Part shown: positions 44,260 to 53,318 of the stretch, piece after piece | Layout: each line of letters begins with the position of its first letter | Position numbering within the stretch: position 1 is the stretch's first letter | Origin: Carnimonas bestiolae | Lineage (GTDB): Bacteria; Pseudomonadota; Gammaproteobacteria; Pseudomonadales; Halomonadaceae | Length of the DNA: 64,000 nt | Direction: 5' to 3' (one strand) | Assembly (NCBI RefSeq): GCF_051251125.1 | Contig: NZ_JBPCZL010000001.1 | The notes under the pieces: generated by a model | The model's database searches: none | What the model was told of the DNA's origin: nothing | The model's input: the letters and a program-made list of their open reading frames with translations, nothing else | Program-made: the position numbers and the translations under genes

Positions 44260-45174
44260 TCAATAAAGCGACGCCTCGCCGCGCGGTCGCGTTTTGAAGC
44301 GACGATGCAGCCACAAGTATTGTTCCGGATGGCGGCGGATGGCCTGCTCAATGAATTCATTCACTTGAGTGGCATCAGCAACGTCGTCACCGCTGGGGAA
44401 ATTATCCAGCGCGGGTAGATACTCGAGGGTGTAAGTGCGGTTATCGTCGTTACGGTGAAACATCAGCGGCATAACCGGCGCTCCCGTCATGCGGGCAATT
44501 TTCGCGGTCAGCTTGATGGTAGCGGCATTGATGCCAAAAAACGGCGCGAATACGCTCACCGAGCGGCCAAAATCCTGATCGGGCGAGTACCACACCGCAT
44601 GGCCCGACTTGATACGTCGCACCACGCCGCGCAAATCATGACGATCGATGGCCTGACCGAAAATGTGATTACGAGCATTGGTCATGAAGGATTCGAACAG
44701 CGGGTTATTGTGCGGGCGATACACCACGTCGGCATCGAAGAACAGCGAGTGCAGTGCGCCGCCCAAATCGAGCGTTGAAAAGTGGATACCGATAATCAAT
44801 ACCCCTTTGCCCTGAGCCTTGGCGCGTTCCATGTGCTCGGTGCCTTTGAAGGTTACGCGGTGACGCAGGTGTTCGGGATCACGGCACCACCCCGTCGCGG
44901 TTTCAAACACACCGATACCATTGGCATGAAAAATACGCCTGACCAGCGCCTGCTGCTCACTTTCGCTAAGCTCGGGGAAACAGAGTCGCACGTTGGTTTC
45001 GGTGATATGGCGACGCCGTTTGATGAAGCGATAGCCAAATTCACCCAGCGCACGTCCAAGCCACAGTTTTACTGTCCATGGCAAAAAGGCGCTTATACGC
45101 AAACCAGCAATCATCGCCCAGGTAGGCCAATAGGTGGGATGCCACAAGTGCTTCGGAAACGTCTTCTTTGCCAT
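44260..45174 (-). CDS. lpxL: Lipid A late acyltransferase (LpxL/LpxP-type)
   Basis: This 304-residue inner-membrane acyltransferase has an N-terminal hydrophobic anchor near AMIAGLRISAFLPW. The HX4D catalytic motif is HFSTLD in LIIGIHFSTLD, followed by YRPHNNPLFE and the acidic WYSPDQDFG. These match the LpxL/LpxP group, which adds a secondary acyl chain to Kdo2-lipid IVA. Whether it uses laurate or another chain cannot be read. It stands alone next to alr. Confidence 0.92.
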   Translation of the reverse strand: MAKKTFPKHLWHPTYWPTWAMIAGLRISAFLPWTVKLWLGRALGEFGYRFIKRRRHITETNVRLCFPELSESEQQALVRRIFHANGIGVFETATGWCRDPEHLRHRVTFKGTEHMERAKAQGKGVLIIGIHFSTLDLGGALHSLFFDADVVYRPHNNPLFESFMTNARNHIFGQAIDRHDLRGVVRRIKSGHAVWYSPDQDFGRSVSVFAPFFGINAATIKLTAKIARMTGAPVMPLMFHRNDDNRTYTLEYLPALDNFPSGDDVADATQVNEFIEQAIRRHPEQYLWLHRRFKTRPRGEASLY

Positions 45175-45265
45175 TAAACCCTAACCATTTCGAGTGCGGA
45201 ACGCCGCTCAATCGTTGATGGAGAGCGCAGCGCTAAAACGTGCGTATTATGCACAGTTAAATGTG

Positions 45266-46372
45266 TTACGAGATGAAAATTCGCGGCACGCGCGGCATCA
45301 CCCCGGTCAGCAGCGTGTAATTGATGGTATCGCACCAGCTAGCCACCTCAGAAACGCTTAGCGAAGCACCGCCATCGGCGCTTCCCCACAGCGTAACGCG
45401 TGACCCAATACGCGCGGTCTCGATATGCGAAACATCAACGGTCATCATGTCCATCGAAACGCGCCCAGCAAGCGGTGCACGTACGCCGTCCACCAATAGC
45501 GGCGTGCCCTCTCGCGCGTGACGATCGTAGCCATCGCCATAGCCACAGGCAACCACACCTATACGCGTTGCCCGCGGTGCCACAAACCTTCCGCCATACC
45601 CTACCGGCTCACCTGCCGCGACGTCACGCACCGCAATCAACTCGCTCTCAAGCGTCATTACCGGTTTCAGTGCGTGGCTGGATGTATTGCCGTGTTCCAG
45701 TGGATCTGCGCCGTAAAGCATCAAGCCAGGCCGATGCCAGTTCCCAGCGCCCTGCAGAGTGAGTGTTGCCGGGGAATTCGCGAGACAGCACGGGACTTCA
45801 TGGCCCTCGTGTTGAAGTGCCCCACGCAGCGCTGCGATTTGCTCAAGCTGAACGTCACGGTAGCGATGATCGTCGAGATCGGCGGTGGCGAAATGGGTGA
45901 TAAGGTGCATGTCCTGCACCTTACCGCTGGCTGCCAGCGCTCTCCAGTTGGCGGCGAACTCTGCTGCACTGAATCCCAACCGATGCATGCCTGAATCAAA
46001 CTTCAGCCACGCATGCACTGGTGCGGGAAGATCAGCCTCAAGCAACGCATCAACCTGCCACTGGCTGTGTAGCGCGGTCCACAACCCTTGCCGCGCTATT
46101 TCAGGAAGCTCGCTTGCTTCGAAAAACCCTTCCAGCAGTACGATGGGCTGGGTAATCCCTCCCGCCCTTAGCGCCAATGCTTCTTCGATCGACGCCACTG
46201 CAAACGCTGGTGCGATATCTTCCAGCGCTTTGGCACAGCGCAGCGCACCGTGACCATACGCATTGGCTTTTAATACCGCGATCGCACGGCTTTGTGGGAA
46301 CAGCGCACAGGCGCGCTGATAATTTTCGCGCAGTGCCGAAAGATCAATCAGGGCACGTAAAGGGCGGGACAT
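45266..46372 (-). CDS. alr: Alanine racemase
   Basis: This PLP enzyme makes D-alanine for peptidoglycan. The 368-residue protein has the PLP lysine Lys35 in AVLKANAYGHG, HLITHFATADLDDH, the substrate region GYGGRFVAPRATRIGVVACGYGDGYDR and the catalytic-Tyr region in the C-terminal barrel/domain (GRVSMDMMTVDVSH). It is closer to the biosynthetic Alr than the catabolic DadX by context, since no dadA is nearby. It is preceded by a tolC-type gene with its own terminator. Confidence 0.96.
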   Translation of the reverse strand: MSRPLRALIDLSALRENYQRACALFPQSRAIAVLKANAYGHGALRCAKALEDIAPAFAVASIEEALALRAGGITQPIVLLEGFFEASELPEIARQGLWTALHSQWQVDALLEADLPAPVHAWLKFDSGMHRLGFSAAEFAANWRALAASGKVQDMHLITHFATADLDDHRYRDVQLEQIAALRGALQHEGHEVPCCLANSPATLTLQGAGNWHRPGLMLYGADPLEHGNTSSHALKPVMTLESELIAVRDVAAGEPVGYGGRFVAPRATRIGVVACGYGDGYDRHAREGTPLLVDGVRAPLAGRVSMDMMTVDVSHIETARIGSRVTLWGSADGGASLSVSEVASWCDTINYTLLTGVMPRVPRIFIS

Positions 46373-46502
46373 GGCTAAAATCGGCTATCTCTGTAAACGA
46401 AGAGGAAACGGCAACGCTAGTGCTATCCGCACAATCGAGCGAGTAAGCACCAATGTACCAGAGAGGGGCAGCGGCAGTAGCGAAAAACTGCTGGGCAAAC
46501 GC

Positions 46503-46542
46503 AAAAACACCTTCTACCGAAATAACCTCTCGACAGAAGGTG
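46503..46542 (-). terminator. Terminator after tolC
   Basis: On the minus strand CACCTTCT and AGAAGGTG form an 8-bp stem with further inner pairing, followed by TTTTTGC. It lies 39 bases after the tolC stop. Confidence 0.75.
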
Positions 46543-46580
46543 CTTTGTGGGAAATGCAACGCCGCCCAGCGGCAGAGACG

Positions 46581-48038
46581 TTAGGAGCCTAGCTTGTTAA
46601 CGTCGATGGATGCATCACCGATAGCAGGTACCAGGGAATCGCCCTTGCCATCAAGGCGGACCGGCGAATTATCTTTCACCAGCCAGCCATTCAGCGTTTG
46701 CAGAGTGCCAACGTCGAGAATACCCGCATTCTGACGCAGCTGAAGCATGTTCAGCACATAGTCGTAACGAGCAGAAGAGTAGGCCTGCAGCGATGCGTAA
46801 TAGCTGTTTTGCGAATTCAGCACGTCGAGAATGGTACGAGTACCGGCTTCATAACCATCCTGAGTTGCCTTGAGCGACGCACGGTTGGAAACGACCGCAC
46901 GCTTTTGCGCCTCAACCGACAGCACGTTGTTGTTCGACTGGGCAAAGAAAGAGCTGATGTTCTGCACGGTGCGGCGCAGCTGCTCTTCGGCCTGGAACTG
47001 AGCCTGCTCGAGCTGATAGGTGTTCTGATTGACCTGAGCAGAGGTGGCGCCGCCAGAATAAATGGGGATCGACGCTTGCAGGCCGATCTGATTCTGCTTG
47101 TTGAAACCACGGTAGCGACTGGTACCACCATAGCTCCAGGATGCTACTGCATCGAGAGTCGGCAGGTGGCCCGCGCGAGCGATGGCAACATTGGCACGTG
47201 CGGAATCGATACCAGCGCGTGCAGTTTTCAGCGCCAGGTTCTGGGAGTTGCCCATTTCGACCCAAGCTTCGCGATTAGCAGGCTTGGGCGGCGCGATAGG
47301 CATGTCTTCAGACAGCTTGTCGATGCTTGGGTACTGCTTGCCGGTCAACGCGGTAAGTGCGTCGAAATCGACGGTCAGGGTGCTCTCTTGCGAGATTCGA
47401 GCGGCACGCGCTGAGTCGTAGGAGGCTTCTGCCTCACGAAGATCGGTGGCGGCCACTACGCCTACGTCGAACTGCTCCTGTACCTGCTCAAGCTGACGCT
47501 TGTAGGCCGCTTCGGCGGCGCGGTCAGTGTCGAGCAGTTCCTTGGCGCGCAATACGGTGAAGTAGGCATTGGCAACGTCGAACAAGAGCGTTTGACGGTT
47601 ATTGGAGAAGTTCAGAATTTGCTGTGCCGTCTGACGCTTTGCTGCCTGGAGGGAGTACCAATTGGTCGCATTGAAAAGCGATTGAGTGGCCTGGATGGTA
47701 ACGGACGATTCGTTATGCGTCTTGTCTTCCGAGCCGCTGCTGGCAGCACCCGACATTCCCAGCTGCTCCAGAAGTTGGGAAGCGCCACCACCCCCTGTCC
47801 GCTCGGTATTTGAGGTGTGATTGCGAGAAACGGAAGCGTTCGCATTGACCTGAGGCAACAACGCGCCACGTGCGACGCCCTCACCTTCTTTAGTCGCGTT
47901 TACACCTGCCTGATCACCCAGCAAGCTGGCATTGTTGGTCAGCGCATCCTGAGCGATGGAGATAAGATCCGCAGCACTCGCCACCTGCGGTACTAGCGAG
48001 ACCCCCAGCACCAGAGGCAGCACTCTAAACTTCAGCAT
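46581..48038 (-). CDS. tolC: TolC-type outer-membrane channel protein
   Basis: This 485-residue protein has a cleavable signal peptide (MLKFRVLPLVLGVSLVPQVASA). It has two outer-membrane-efflux repeats with FNATNWYSLQAAKRQTAQQ, RAKELLDTDRAAEAAYKRQLEQVQEQFDVG and, in the second half, LKATQDGYEAGTRTILDVLNSQNSYY. The protein forms the trimeric exit duct for RND pumps and type I secretion. Residues ~78-110 form a Gly/Ser-rich insert. AGGAAA precedes the ATG. There are no pump genes alongside, so it likely serves several systems. Confidence 0.93.
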   Translation of the reverse strand: MLKFRVLPLVLGVSLVPQVASAADLISIAQDALTNNASLLGDQAGVNATKEGEGVARGALLPQVNANASVSRNHTSNTERTGGGGASQLLEQLGMSGAASSGSEDKTHNESSVTIQATQSLFNATNWYSLQAAKRQTAQQILNFSNNRQTLLFDVANAYFTVLRAKELLDTDRAAEAAYKRQLEQVQEQFDVGVVAATDLREAEASYDSARAARISQESTLTVDFDALTALTGKQYPSIDKLSEDMPIAPPKPANREAWVEMGNSQNLALKTARAGIDSARANVAIARAGHLPTLDAVASWSYGGTSRYRGFNKQNQIGLQASIPIYSGGATSAQVNQNTYQLEQAQFQAEEQLRRTVQNISSFFAQSNNNVLSVEAQKRAVVSNRASLKATQDGYEAGTRTILDVLNSQNSYYASLQAYSSARYDYVLNMLQLRQNAGILDVGTLQTLNGWLVKDNSPVRLDGKGDSLVPAIGDASIDVNKLGS

Positions 48039-48241
48039 TGAGACTTTCCTGTAGAATATGAGCCTTGATTATTGTCAGCACTATAGGCAAAGGCTGTTCC
48101 CGCTGCAAAAACGAAACATCGCTATGGACGAATCCGCAGCCTGATTATCGTCAATATATCATAGATCCGCCAGTTACATACATCAGCGCATGTAACATGC
48201 GTGAGCGCCCCTCACTATCGCTACACGCTTAACCGGCCGTA
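48039..48241. other. tolC upstream / rpoS downstream interval
   Basis: The interval carries two nested inverted repeats, GTTACAT with ATGTAAC (48173-48179, 48190-48196) and CGCATG with CATGCG (48187-48192, 48196-48201). They overlap, so as RNA the two hairpins would exclude each other. They lie between the rpoS stop and the tolC promoter and have no T tract. Confidence 0.45.
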
Positions 48242-49297
48242 TTACTGCGCAAAAATACTATCCAAAGAGAGCCCGCGATTTTCGAGCACTCGGCGCAGCT
48301 TCTTCAAGGCGTCGACCTGAATCTGACGTACCCGTTCACGCGTAAGTCCGATTTCTTCGCCCACCTGCTCAAGTGTAGCTGCTTCATGGCCACGTAGGCC
48401 AAAGCGCCGCACCACCACTTCGCGCTGCTTCTCGGGCAACTCCTCGAGCCAGCCATTTACCTGCGACTTAACGTCGTTCTCAACTAGGTTGGATTCAGGA
48501 TTGGGCTCACTATCGTCGGCAAGGGTATCGAGCAGCGGCTTATCGTTTTCACTGCCCACGGGCAGATCGACGGAAGAAATGCGCTCGTTTAACTTGAGCA
48601 TTTTCTCTACCGCGCTGACTGGGCGATCAAGGTGCGCAGCGATGTCGTCCGCGGTAGGCTCATGATCGAGCCGCTGTGCCAGTTCGCGAGACGCGCGCAG
48701 GTAAACGTTGAGTTCTTTGACGACGTGTATGGGCAAACGGATGGTGCGCGTCTGGTTCATCAGCGCACGCTCGATGGTCTGCCTGATCCACCAGGTGGCG
48801 TAGGTCGAGAAGCGGAATCCACGTTCGGGATCGAATTTTTCGACGGCTCTGATCAGGCCGAGATTGCCCTCTTCGACGAGATCGAGCAGCGTCAGGCCGC
48901 GGTTGAGATAGCGTCGTGAAATTTTGACGACCAAGCGGAGGTTGGACTCGATCATTCGCGCCCGCCCGTTGGGATCGCCCTTACGTGCCAAGCGACCGTA
49001 GTAAACTTCTTCTTCCGGCGTTAGTAGGGGAGAACCGCCAATTTCGCTCAAATAGAGCTGCGTAGCGTCGGGGCTTCCGCTGCTACCGCTGCGCTTCCCC
49101 TGGTAGGGGCGTCGATCATTTTGCTCACTCGACTCTTCCTCTACCGCTACATCCGCCTCTGCTTCTACGTCTTCTTCGAGAAACTCTTCTTCCTCGATAT
49201 CATTCACTACCGCCACATCGTCGTAGGCGTCCGACTCTACATGAGCGTACTCGGACTCGCGCTTGCTGGTGTCGCTACCCTTGGCCATTGCGCACAT
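48242..49297 (-). CDS. rpoS: RNA polymerase sigma factor RpoS
   Basis: This is the stationary-phase and general-stress sigma factor. From the ATG at 49297 (behind AAGGGGGG) it is 351 residues: an acidic N-terminal region (residues ~20-60), region 1.2 with DATQLYLSEIGGSPLLTPEEE, region 2 with NLRLVVKISRRYLNRGL and YATWWIRQTIERALMNQ, region 3 and region 4 with LRGHEAATLEQVGEEIGLTRERVRQIQ. A longer frame to 49342 has no ribosome site. nlpD lies upstream, as in most gammaproteobacteria; the main rpoS promoter is usually inside nlpD. Confidence 0.97.
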   Translation of the reverse strand: MCAMAKGSDTSKRESEYAHVESDAYDDVAVVNDIEEEEFLEEDVEAEADVAVEEESSEQNDRRPYQGKRSGSSGSPDATQLYLSEIGGSPLLTPEEEVYYGRLARKGDPNGRARMIESNLRLVVKISRRYLNRGLTLLDLVEEGNLGLIRAVEKFDPERGFRFSTYATWWIRQTIERALMNQTRTIRLPIHVVKELNVYLRASRELAQRLDHEPTADDIAAHLDRPVSAVEKMLKLNERISSVDLPVGSENDKPLLDTLADDSEPNPESNLVENDVKSQVNGWLEELPEKQREVVVRRFGLRGHEAATLEQVGEEIGLTRERVRQIQVDALKKLRRVLENRGLSLDSIFAQ

Positions 49298-49428
49298 AAC
49301 GCCCCCCTTCATCCTTGAAAGCAGCAGGAGCACAACCAACATGCTCCGGCCATATGTGTTCGTTAACTACACAACTAAACTTCTGGACTACGTGTTCGTC
49401 ACATGCCTGTCAGGCACTTTTCAATTGG

Positions 49429-50679
49429 TTACTGCTGTTTGGGCAAGAAATTGAGCGGATCCTTGGGTTTGCCGTTCTGGCGCACCTCAAAGTGCAGATT
49501 AACCTGGTCTGCTTCAGAGCTTCCCATCGCAGCGATCTGCTGTCCAGTGACCACCACATCGCCTTCTTTGACGTTGAGTGAGCTGTTGTGGGCATAAGCG
49601 CTCAAGAATGAATCGTTGTGCTTGATGATGACCAGATTACCGTAGCCGCGCACGCCGTCACCAGCGTACACCACCAACCCGGGCCCTGCGGCATGCACAG
49701 GCTCGCCCTGTTGCCCTGCAATATCGATACCCGCCGTAATATTGGACGGATCGGAGAAGCGCTTGACGAGCTTGCCTTGTGCGGGCCAGCGCCAGTCGAT
49801 GGTTTTAGCCGGCGTATACTTGCGCTTCGGATCAGCCTGGGGCGCCTGTGATGCCTTGGCTACCTGACCCGCGCTGGCGTTCGCTGAGTCACCATTGGAA
49901 GGCGTGCTTTTGGCAGGGGCGCTGTTGTTGGAGGCGTTATTCGCAGAGTTGCTGGCACCCACGGCAGTTGCTGCACCCGCCGCGCCCGCTCCTACCGCAG
50001 CGCCATTCGCGGCACCGCTGCCCGACTGGTTAGCGGCGGCCTGCTGGCCACCGTTATTGGCGCTGCCGTTGGAGGAAGGCAGTAACCAGCTATCGTTCTG
50101 ATTATCTCCGCCTTGCTGCGCCTGGCCTGAAGAGGCTTGGGCAGTGTTATTGCTGCCCTGAACGGGACCTGATTCCTGCCCCAGACCCTGCGTTTGCGTG
50201 CCGTTTGCTGGCGCTGCGCCACCGTTAGCCGGCTGAGCGCCTTCACTTAGCTTGAGTTCCTGCCCAACGTGAATCGCATAAGGCGGCTCGATGTTGTTAA
50301 TACGCGCCAAGTCGTCGTACTTCATGTTCTCACGCCACGCGATGCTATAAAGCGTGTCGCCGCTGCGGACCTGGTAGGTGCTTGGCTGGTTAGAGGTGCT
50401 CGGCTGACTGGAGGCACCAGTGCCAGCCGTCTGAGCAGTCCCGGCGGTCTGGGCAGCGCCATCGGTGGCAGCTCCCGATGCAGACGCTGCACTATCGCTA
50501 CCGCTCTCATCGACGGCGGCCCCATTGCTGAAAGAAGCGTTTTCGATGGAGGGGTTGTTCATGTTGCTCTGACAACCCGCCAACACTGCCGCCAATGCGA
50601 TTGCGCTTACCGCACCTACCTTGTGCAATCGCCACTGCTGTACAAACGTTGGCTTAACCATATCGTTCATCTTCGCCAT
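49429..50679 (-). CDS. nlpD: Murein hydrolase activator NlpD
   Basis: NlpD is an outer-membrane lipoprotein that activates the amidase AmiC for daughter-cell separation. The lipobox LAGC follows a hydrophobic stretch (about residues 20-37). A LysM domain (TYQVRSGDTLYSIAW...HVGQELKL) comes next, then a long Ala/Gly/Asn/Ser low-complexity linker and a LytM domain (GIDIAGQQGEPVHAAG, AYAHNSSL, LHFEVRQNG). The LytM zinc ligands are incomplete, as in E. coli NlpD, so it is a regulator rather than a hydrolase. The start is the ATG at 50679 after AAGGAG. At 416 residues it is somewhat long because of the linker. Confidence 0.95.
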   Translation of the reverse strand: MAKMNDMVKPTFVQQWRLHKVGAVSAIALAAVLAGCQSNMNNPSIENASFSNGAAVDESGSDSAASASGAATDGAAQTAGTAQTAGTGASSQPSTSNQPSTYQVRSGDTLYSIAWRENMKYDDLARINNIEPPYAIHVGQELKLSEGAQPANGGAAPANGTQTQGLGQESGPVQGSNNTAQASSGQAQQGGDNQNDSWLLPSSNGSANNGGQQAAANQSGSGAANGAAVGAGAAGAATAVGASNSANNASNNSAPAKSTPSNGDSANASAGQVAKASQAPQADPKRKYTPAKTIDWRWPAQGKLVKRFSDPSNITAGIDIAGQQGEPVHAAGPGLVVYAGDGVRGYGNLVIIKHNDSFLSAYAHNSSLNVKEGDVVVTGQQIAAMGSSEADQVNLHFEVRQNGKPKDPLNFLPKQQ

Positions 50680-50847
50680 CAAAAACACACTCCTTGTCGC
50701 CACGTCAGACCGCCAGTTCGATCACTTAACCACATCTATCGTGTCACGATGATGGCGTAACAGTATAGGAAAAAGCAATCCATCAGCAAAACACTCGCTA
50801 TCGGCCTAACGTTAACATGCTATTTATTTATGTCGTAGCGTGGCTGA

Positions 50848-51543
50848 CTATTCAACCACACCGTCTAATAGAGGAACGAACCTCACTGGTTCGAGTTGCT
50901 CTGCCTCAATGCCGTCGTCAGTTTTGCGTACGCGCACCAGCCACTGCTGGCCGTGGGCGGGATCACCATCGGGCGAATTGAGCAATGGCGCGATCACCAC
51001 TCCACCTGGGGCTAGCTGCTCGACCCACTCTGAGTGGATGCCGCGCGCGCAGGCAGTGGCCAGAATGACATCGAAAGGCGCTTGCGAGGGCCACCCTGCG
51101 CGACCATCCGCATGACGCAGCCGAACGTTGGTGACACCCAGACGATGCAGCCGTTTGCGTGCACGAATACTCATCGCCTCAATGCGTTCGACGCTAAAGA
51201 CAGTGTCGAAGCGCTTCGCCAGCAGCCACGTCTGAAACCCTGAGCCGGTGCCTATTTCCAGCACCCGTTTGGGTGCTTCATCACACACCAGTTCAGTCAT
51301 GCGTGCCACGATCCAGGGCTGCGATAGCGTTTGGCCGTAACCAATGGGCACCGACTCTGACCGGTACGCGTGGTCGCTGAACGCCTGCTCGACAAACAAA
51401 TGCCGCGGCGCTTGCGCCATTAGCGCCAGCACCGACTCATCGCTGATCCCCTCTTGTCTGAGCGCATCGACCATGCGATCTCTTATACGCTGAGAGGTAA
51501 CGCCTATCCCTGAAATTTCGGCACTACTATAGCGGCCTGACAT
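50848..51543 (-). CDS. pcm: Protein-L-isoaspartate O-methyltransferase
   Basis: Pcm methylates isoaspartyl residues with S-adenosylmethionine to start repair of aged proteins. The 231-residue protein has RHLFVEQAFSDHAYRSESVPIGYGQTLSQPWIVARM, the SAM-binding VLEIGTGSGFQTWLLA and ILATACARGIHSEWVEQLAPGGVVIAPL. It usually follows surE; here surE is missing and truD is 80 bases upstream. Confidence 0.96.
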   Translation of the reverse strand: MSGRYSSAEISGIGVTSQRIRDRMVDALRQEGISDESVLALMAQAPRHLFVEQAFSDHAYRSESVPIGYGQTLSQPWIVARMTELVCDEAPKRVLEIGTGSGFQTWLLAKRFDTVFSVERIEAMSIRARKRLHRLGVTNVRLRHADGRAGWPSQAPFDVILATACARGIHSEWVEQLAPGGVVIAPLLNSPDGDPAHGQQWLVRVRKTDDGIEAEQLEPVRFVPLLDGVVE

Positions 51544-51622
51544 TGAAGGTGGGTCCCTGAAAAACGCCCAAAAGGAGCACTAATTAAAGCAGTTATTATG
51601 TAACGCAGCGCATGTGCCGCCG

Positions 51623-52657
51623 CTATAGCCCGGGTGCGGCGATCAGTTCACGCAGCACCGCCGTCGCGTAGCCGCCCCGCACCAGCCCGAAGCCAAGCAA
51701 GGCGCCCCGTTCAGTGCGCTGCCACGTAGGGTCCAACACACGAAGACGCAGTGCGCGACGCGCCATTGCCACCCCCGCGCGTTCTAGCCCAGCGATTAGC
51801 TGTTGCTCTTGTAACACGCTGTGCAGTTCGACTTCACGCGCCTGCGCGAAGCTATCCAGCTCTCCTTTGCCCCACAAAGGCGCAGTGGGATGGATATCCT
51901 GCACGGCGGCACGTTCGGTCAATTCATCCAGCGCTGCGTCGGCACTGGAAAAGAAGCTGCCGCTGCCGTCGAGGTTAACCACCTCACCTGCTAACGGCGT
52001 GTGCCAGCTATCAGCGCTTACGCGAGCGGCAAGGGTAAGATTGAATAAAAAACTACGCGCTGAGGACAGCAGCATTCCGTGCTTGTCAGCACGTTTGTGC
52101 CAACCTTTTGCCAGCAGGTGCCGCGCTCGCTCGATATTGAGCCCCGCATGCCCGAAGCGCTGCGAGCCAAAATAGTTGGGCGCACCGGTTTGCTGCAAAC
52201 GCTGCCAACGCTCGAACACCTGTTCGGCATCGCTGGCATCGAACTCGATCGCGATCTCGAAACGGTTGCTACGATGACTGCCGCGCTTAAGCTTGCGCGG
52301 ATGCGGTACCGCCGAAAGCACCTTGATACCTTGCTCGGCAAGGCGGTCGAGGCTCTGCTGCATGGGTGGCTCGGACAGCGGGAACGACAGCCACTGACGG
52401 GTTAACGCCATACGGTCCTTGAGACCGCTATATCCGACGTCGCGCTCGCGAACACCAAATTCTTTCGCGCATAGCGTAATGGCACGGTGCGTTTCAACGC
52501 CCCGTTTCTCGATCCAGCACCATAGGTGATCACCGCGCTGCTCAGGCTCAAAGCCGAGCTGCTCGACTACCACAAACTGCTCAGGCGCTTGCTTGAAATG
52601 GCCTGCCGGCGGATTATTTGACGCATGCGCCCACTCAGGCAGGCAGCTAGATGTCAC
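51623..52657 (-). CDS. truD: tRNA pseudouridine synthase D
   Basis: TruD makes pseudouridine 13 in tRNA-Glu. The 344-residue protein shows FVVVEQLGFEPEQRGDHLWCWIEKRG, the catalytic Asp81 in YSGLKDRMALTRQWLSF, PNYFGSQRFGHAGLNIERA and a C-terminal LGFGLVRGGYAT. The start is a GTG whose GTGA overlaps the ftsB stop codon by four bases, indicating translational coupling. In relatives ispD and ispF usually lie between ftsB and truD. Confidence 0.95.
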   Translation of the reverse strand: MTSSCLPEWAHASNNPPAGHFKQAPEQFVVVEQLGFEPEQRGDHLWCWIEKRGVETHRAITLCAKEFGVRERDVGYSGLKDRMALTRQWLSFPLSEPPMQQSLDRLAEQGIKVLSAVPHPRKLKRGSHRSNRFEIAIEFDASDAEQVFERWQRLQQTGAPNYFGSQRFGHAGLNIERARHLLAKGWHKRADKHGMLLSSARSFLFNLTLAARVSADSWHTPLAGEVVNLDGSGSFFSSADAALDELTERAAVQDIHPTAPLWGKGELDSFAQAREVELHSVLQEQQLIAGLERAGVAMARRALRLRVLDPTWQRTERGALLGFGLVRGGYATAVLRELIAAPGL

Positions 52658-53019
52658 TGACGTCTCGCGCTGCTACTGCCAGCGCCCTGTCCGCTACTCG
52701 CATCGCCTTCGTTATCATCTGGCTGCGCGTCCTGAGCAGTATTGGCAACATCGGGCACCCACATGAACTGTTCGTCGTTACGCACCATGCCGAGGTCATT
52801 GCGGCTTCGCTCTTCGATCGCATCGAGGCCGTTTTTCAAATCGACGACTTCGGCAGCCAACTGATCGTTACGGTCGCGAAGCTGATCATCGTTTTGCTGC
52901 ATGACGTCTACTCGCGCAGTGATGTTGCGCAGCTCAAAGATGCCGCCTTCCCCCATCCAGAGGTGATACTGCAATAGCGCAAGCAGCACCAGCAGCGCCA
53001 AAGAGACCCACTTCAGCAT
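52654..53019 (-). CDS. ftsB: Cell division protein FtsB
   Basis: FtsB is a small bitopic divisome protein that bridges FtsL and FtsQ. From the ATG at 53019 it is 121 residues. It has a membrane helix (VSLALLVLLALLQYHLW), then GEGGIFELRNI and a coiled coil (NDDQLRDRNDQLAAEVVDLKNGLDAIEERSRNDLGMVRNDEQFMWV). The C-tail of about 35 residues is longer than in E. coli and acidic/Ser-rich. A frame reaching 53064 has no ribosome site. It overlaps truD by four bases. Confidence 0.95.
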   Translation of the reverse strand: MLKWVSLALLVLLALLQYHLWMGEGGIFELRNITARVDVMQQNDDQLRDRNDQLAAEVVDLKNGLDAIEERSRNDLGMVRNDEQFMWVPDVANTAQDAQPDDNEGDASSGQGAGSSSARRQ

Positions 53020-53318
53020 TGATTTACATCCATTAGGTTGTTGCCCGTTTGCACCATAAAACACGCTAATTGCCGGCGAGTAACATCAGGCTGCGTATGC
53101 ACAGGGACACGATGAGATCGAAAAGCCGGCTCCAATGTTACCCAACAAGCGGATAAGACTCCACGCAATCTCGCGATTCTCTATTAGTCGCCGTCTATCA
53201 CGACCAAGCCGTATCCTGCTATCTGCTGCCTCGCACTGCATTGATGCAGCCCCTGATACCAAAGCGACCCAATCGGTGTAGCATGAACGCTGTTACTCAG
53301 GCTGCTCAGGTTACTTTC

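Noticed and set aside
46698..47414. Plus-strand frame of 238 codons inside tolC
   Set aside because: It is antisense to tolC, with no ribosome site or domain.
51544..51622. Remnant of surE between truD and pcm
   Set aside because: Only 79 bases are present and they show no similarity to SurE coding sequence.
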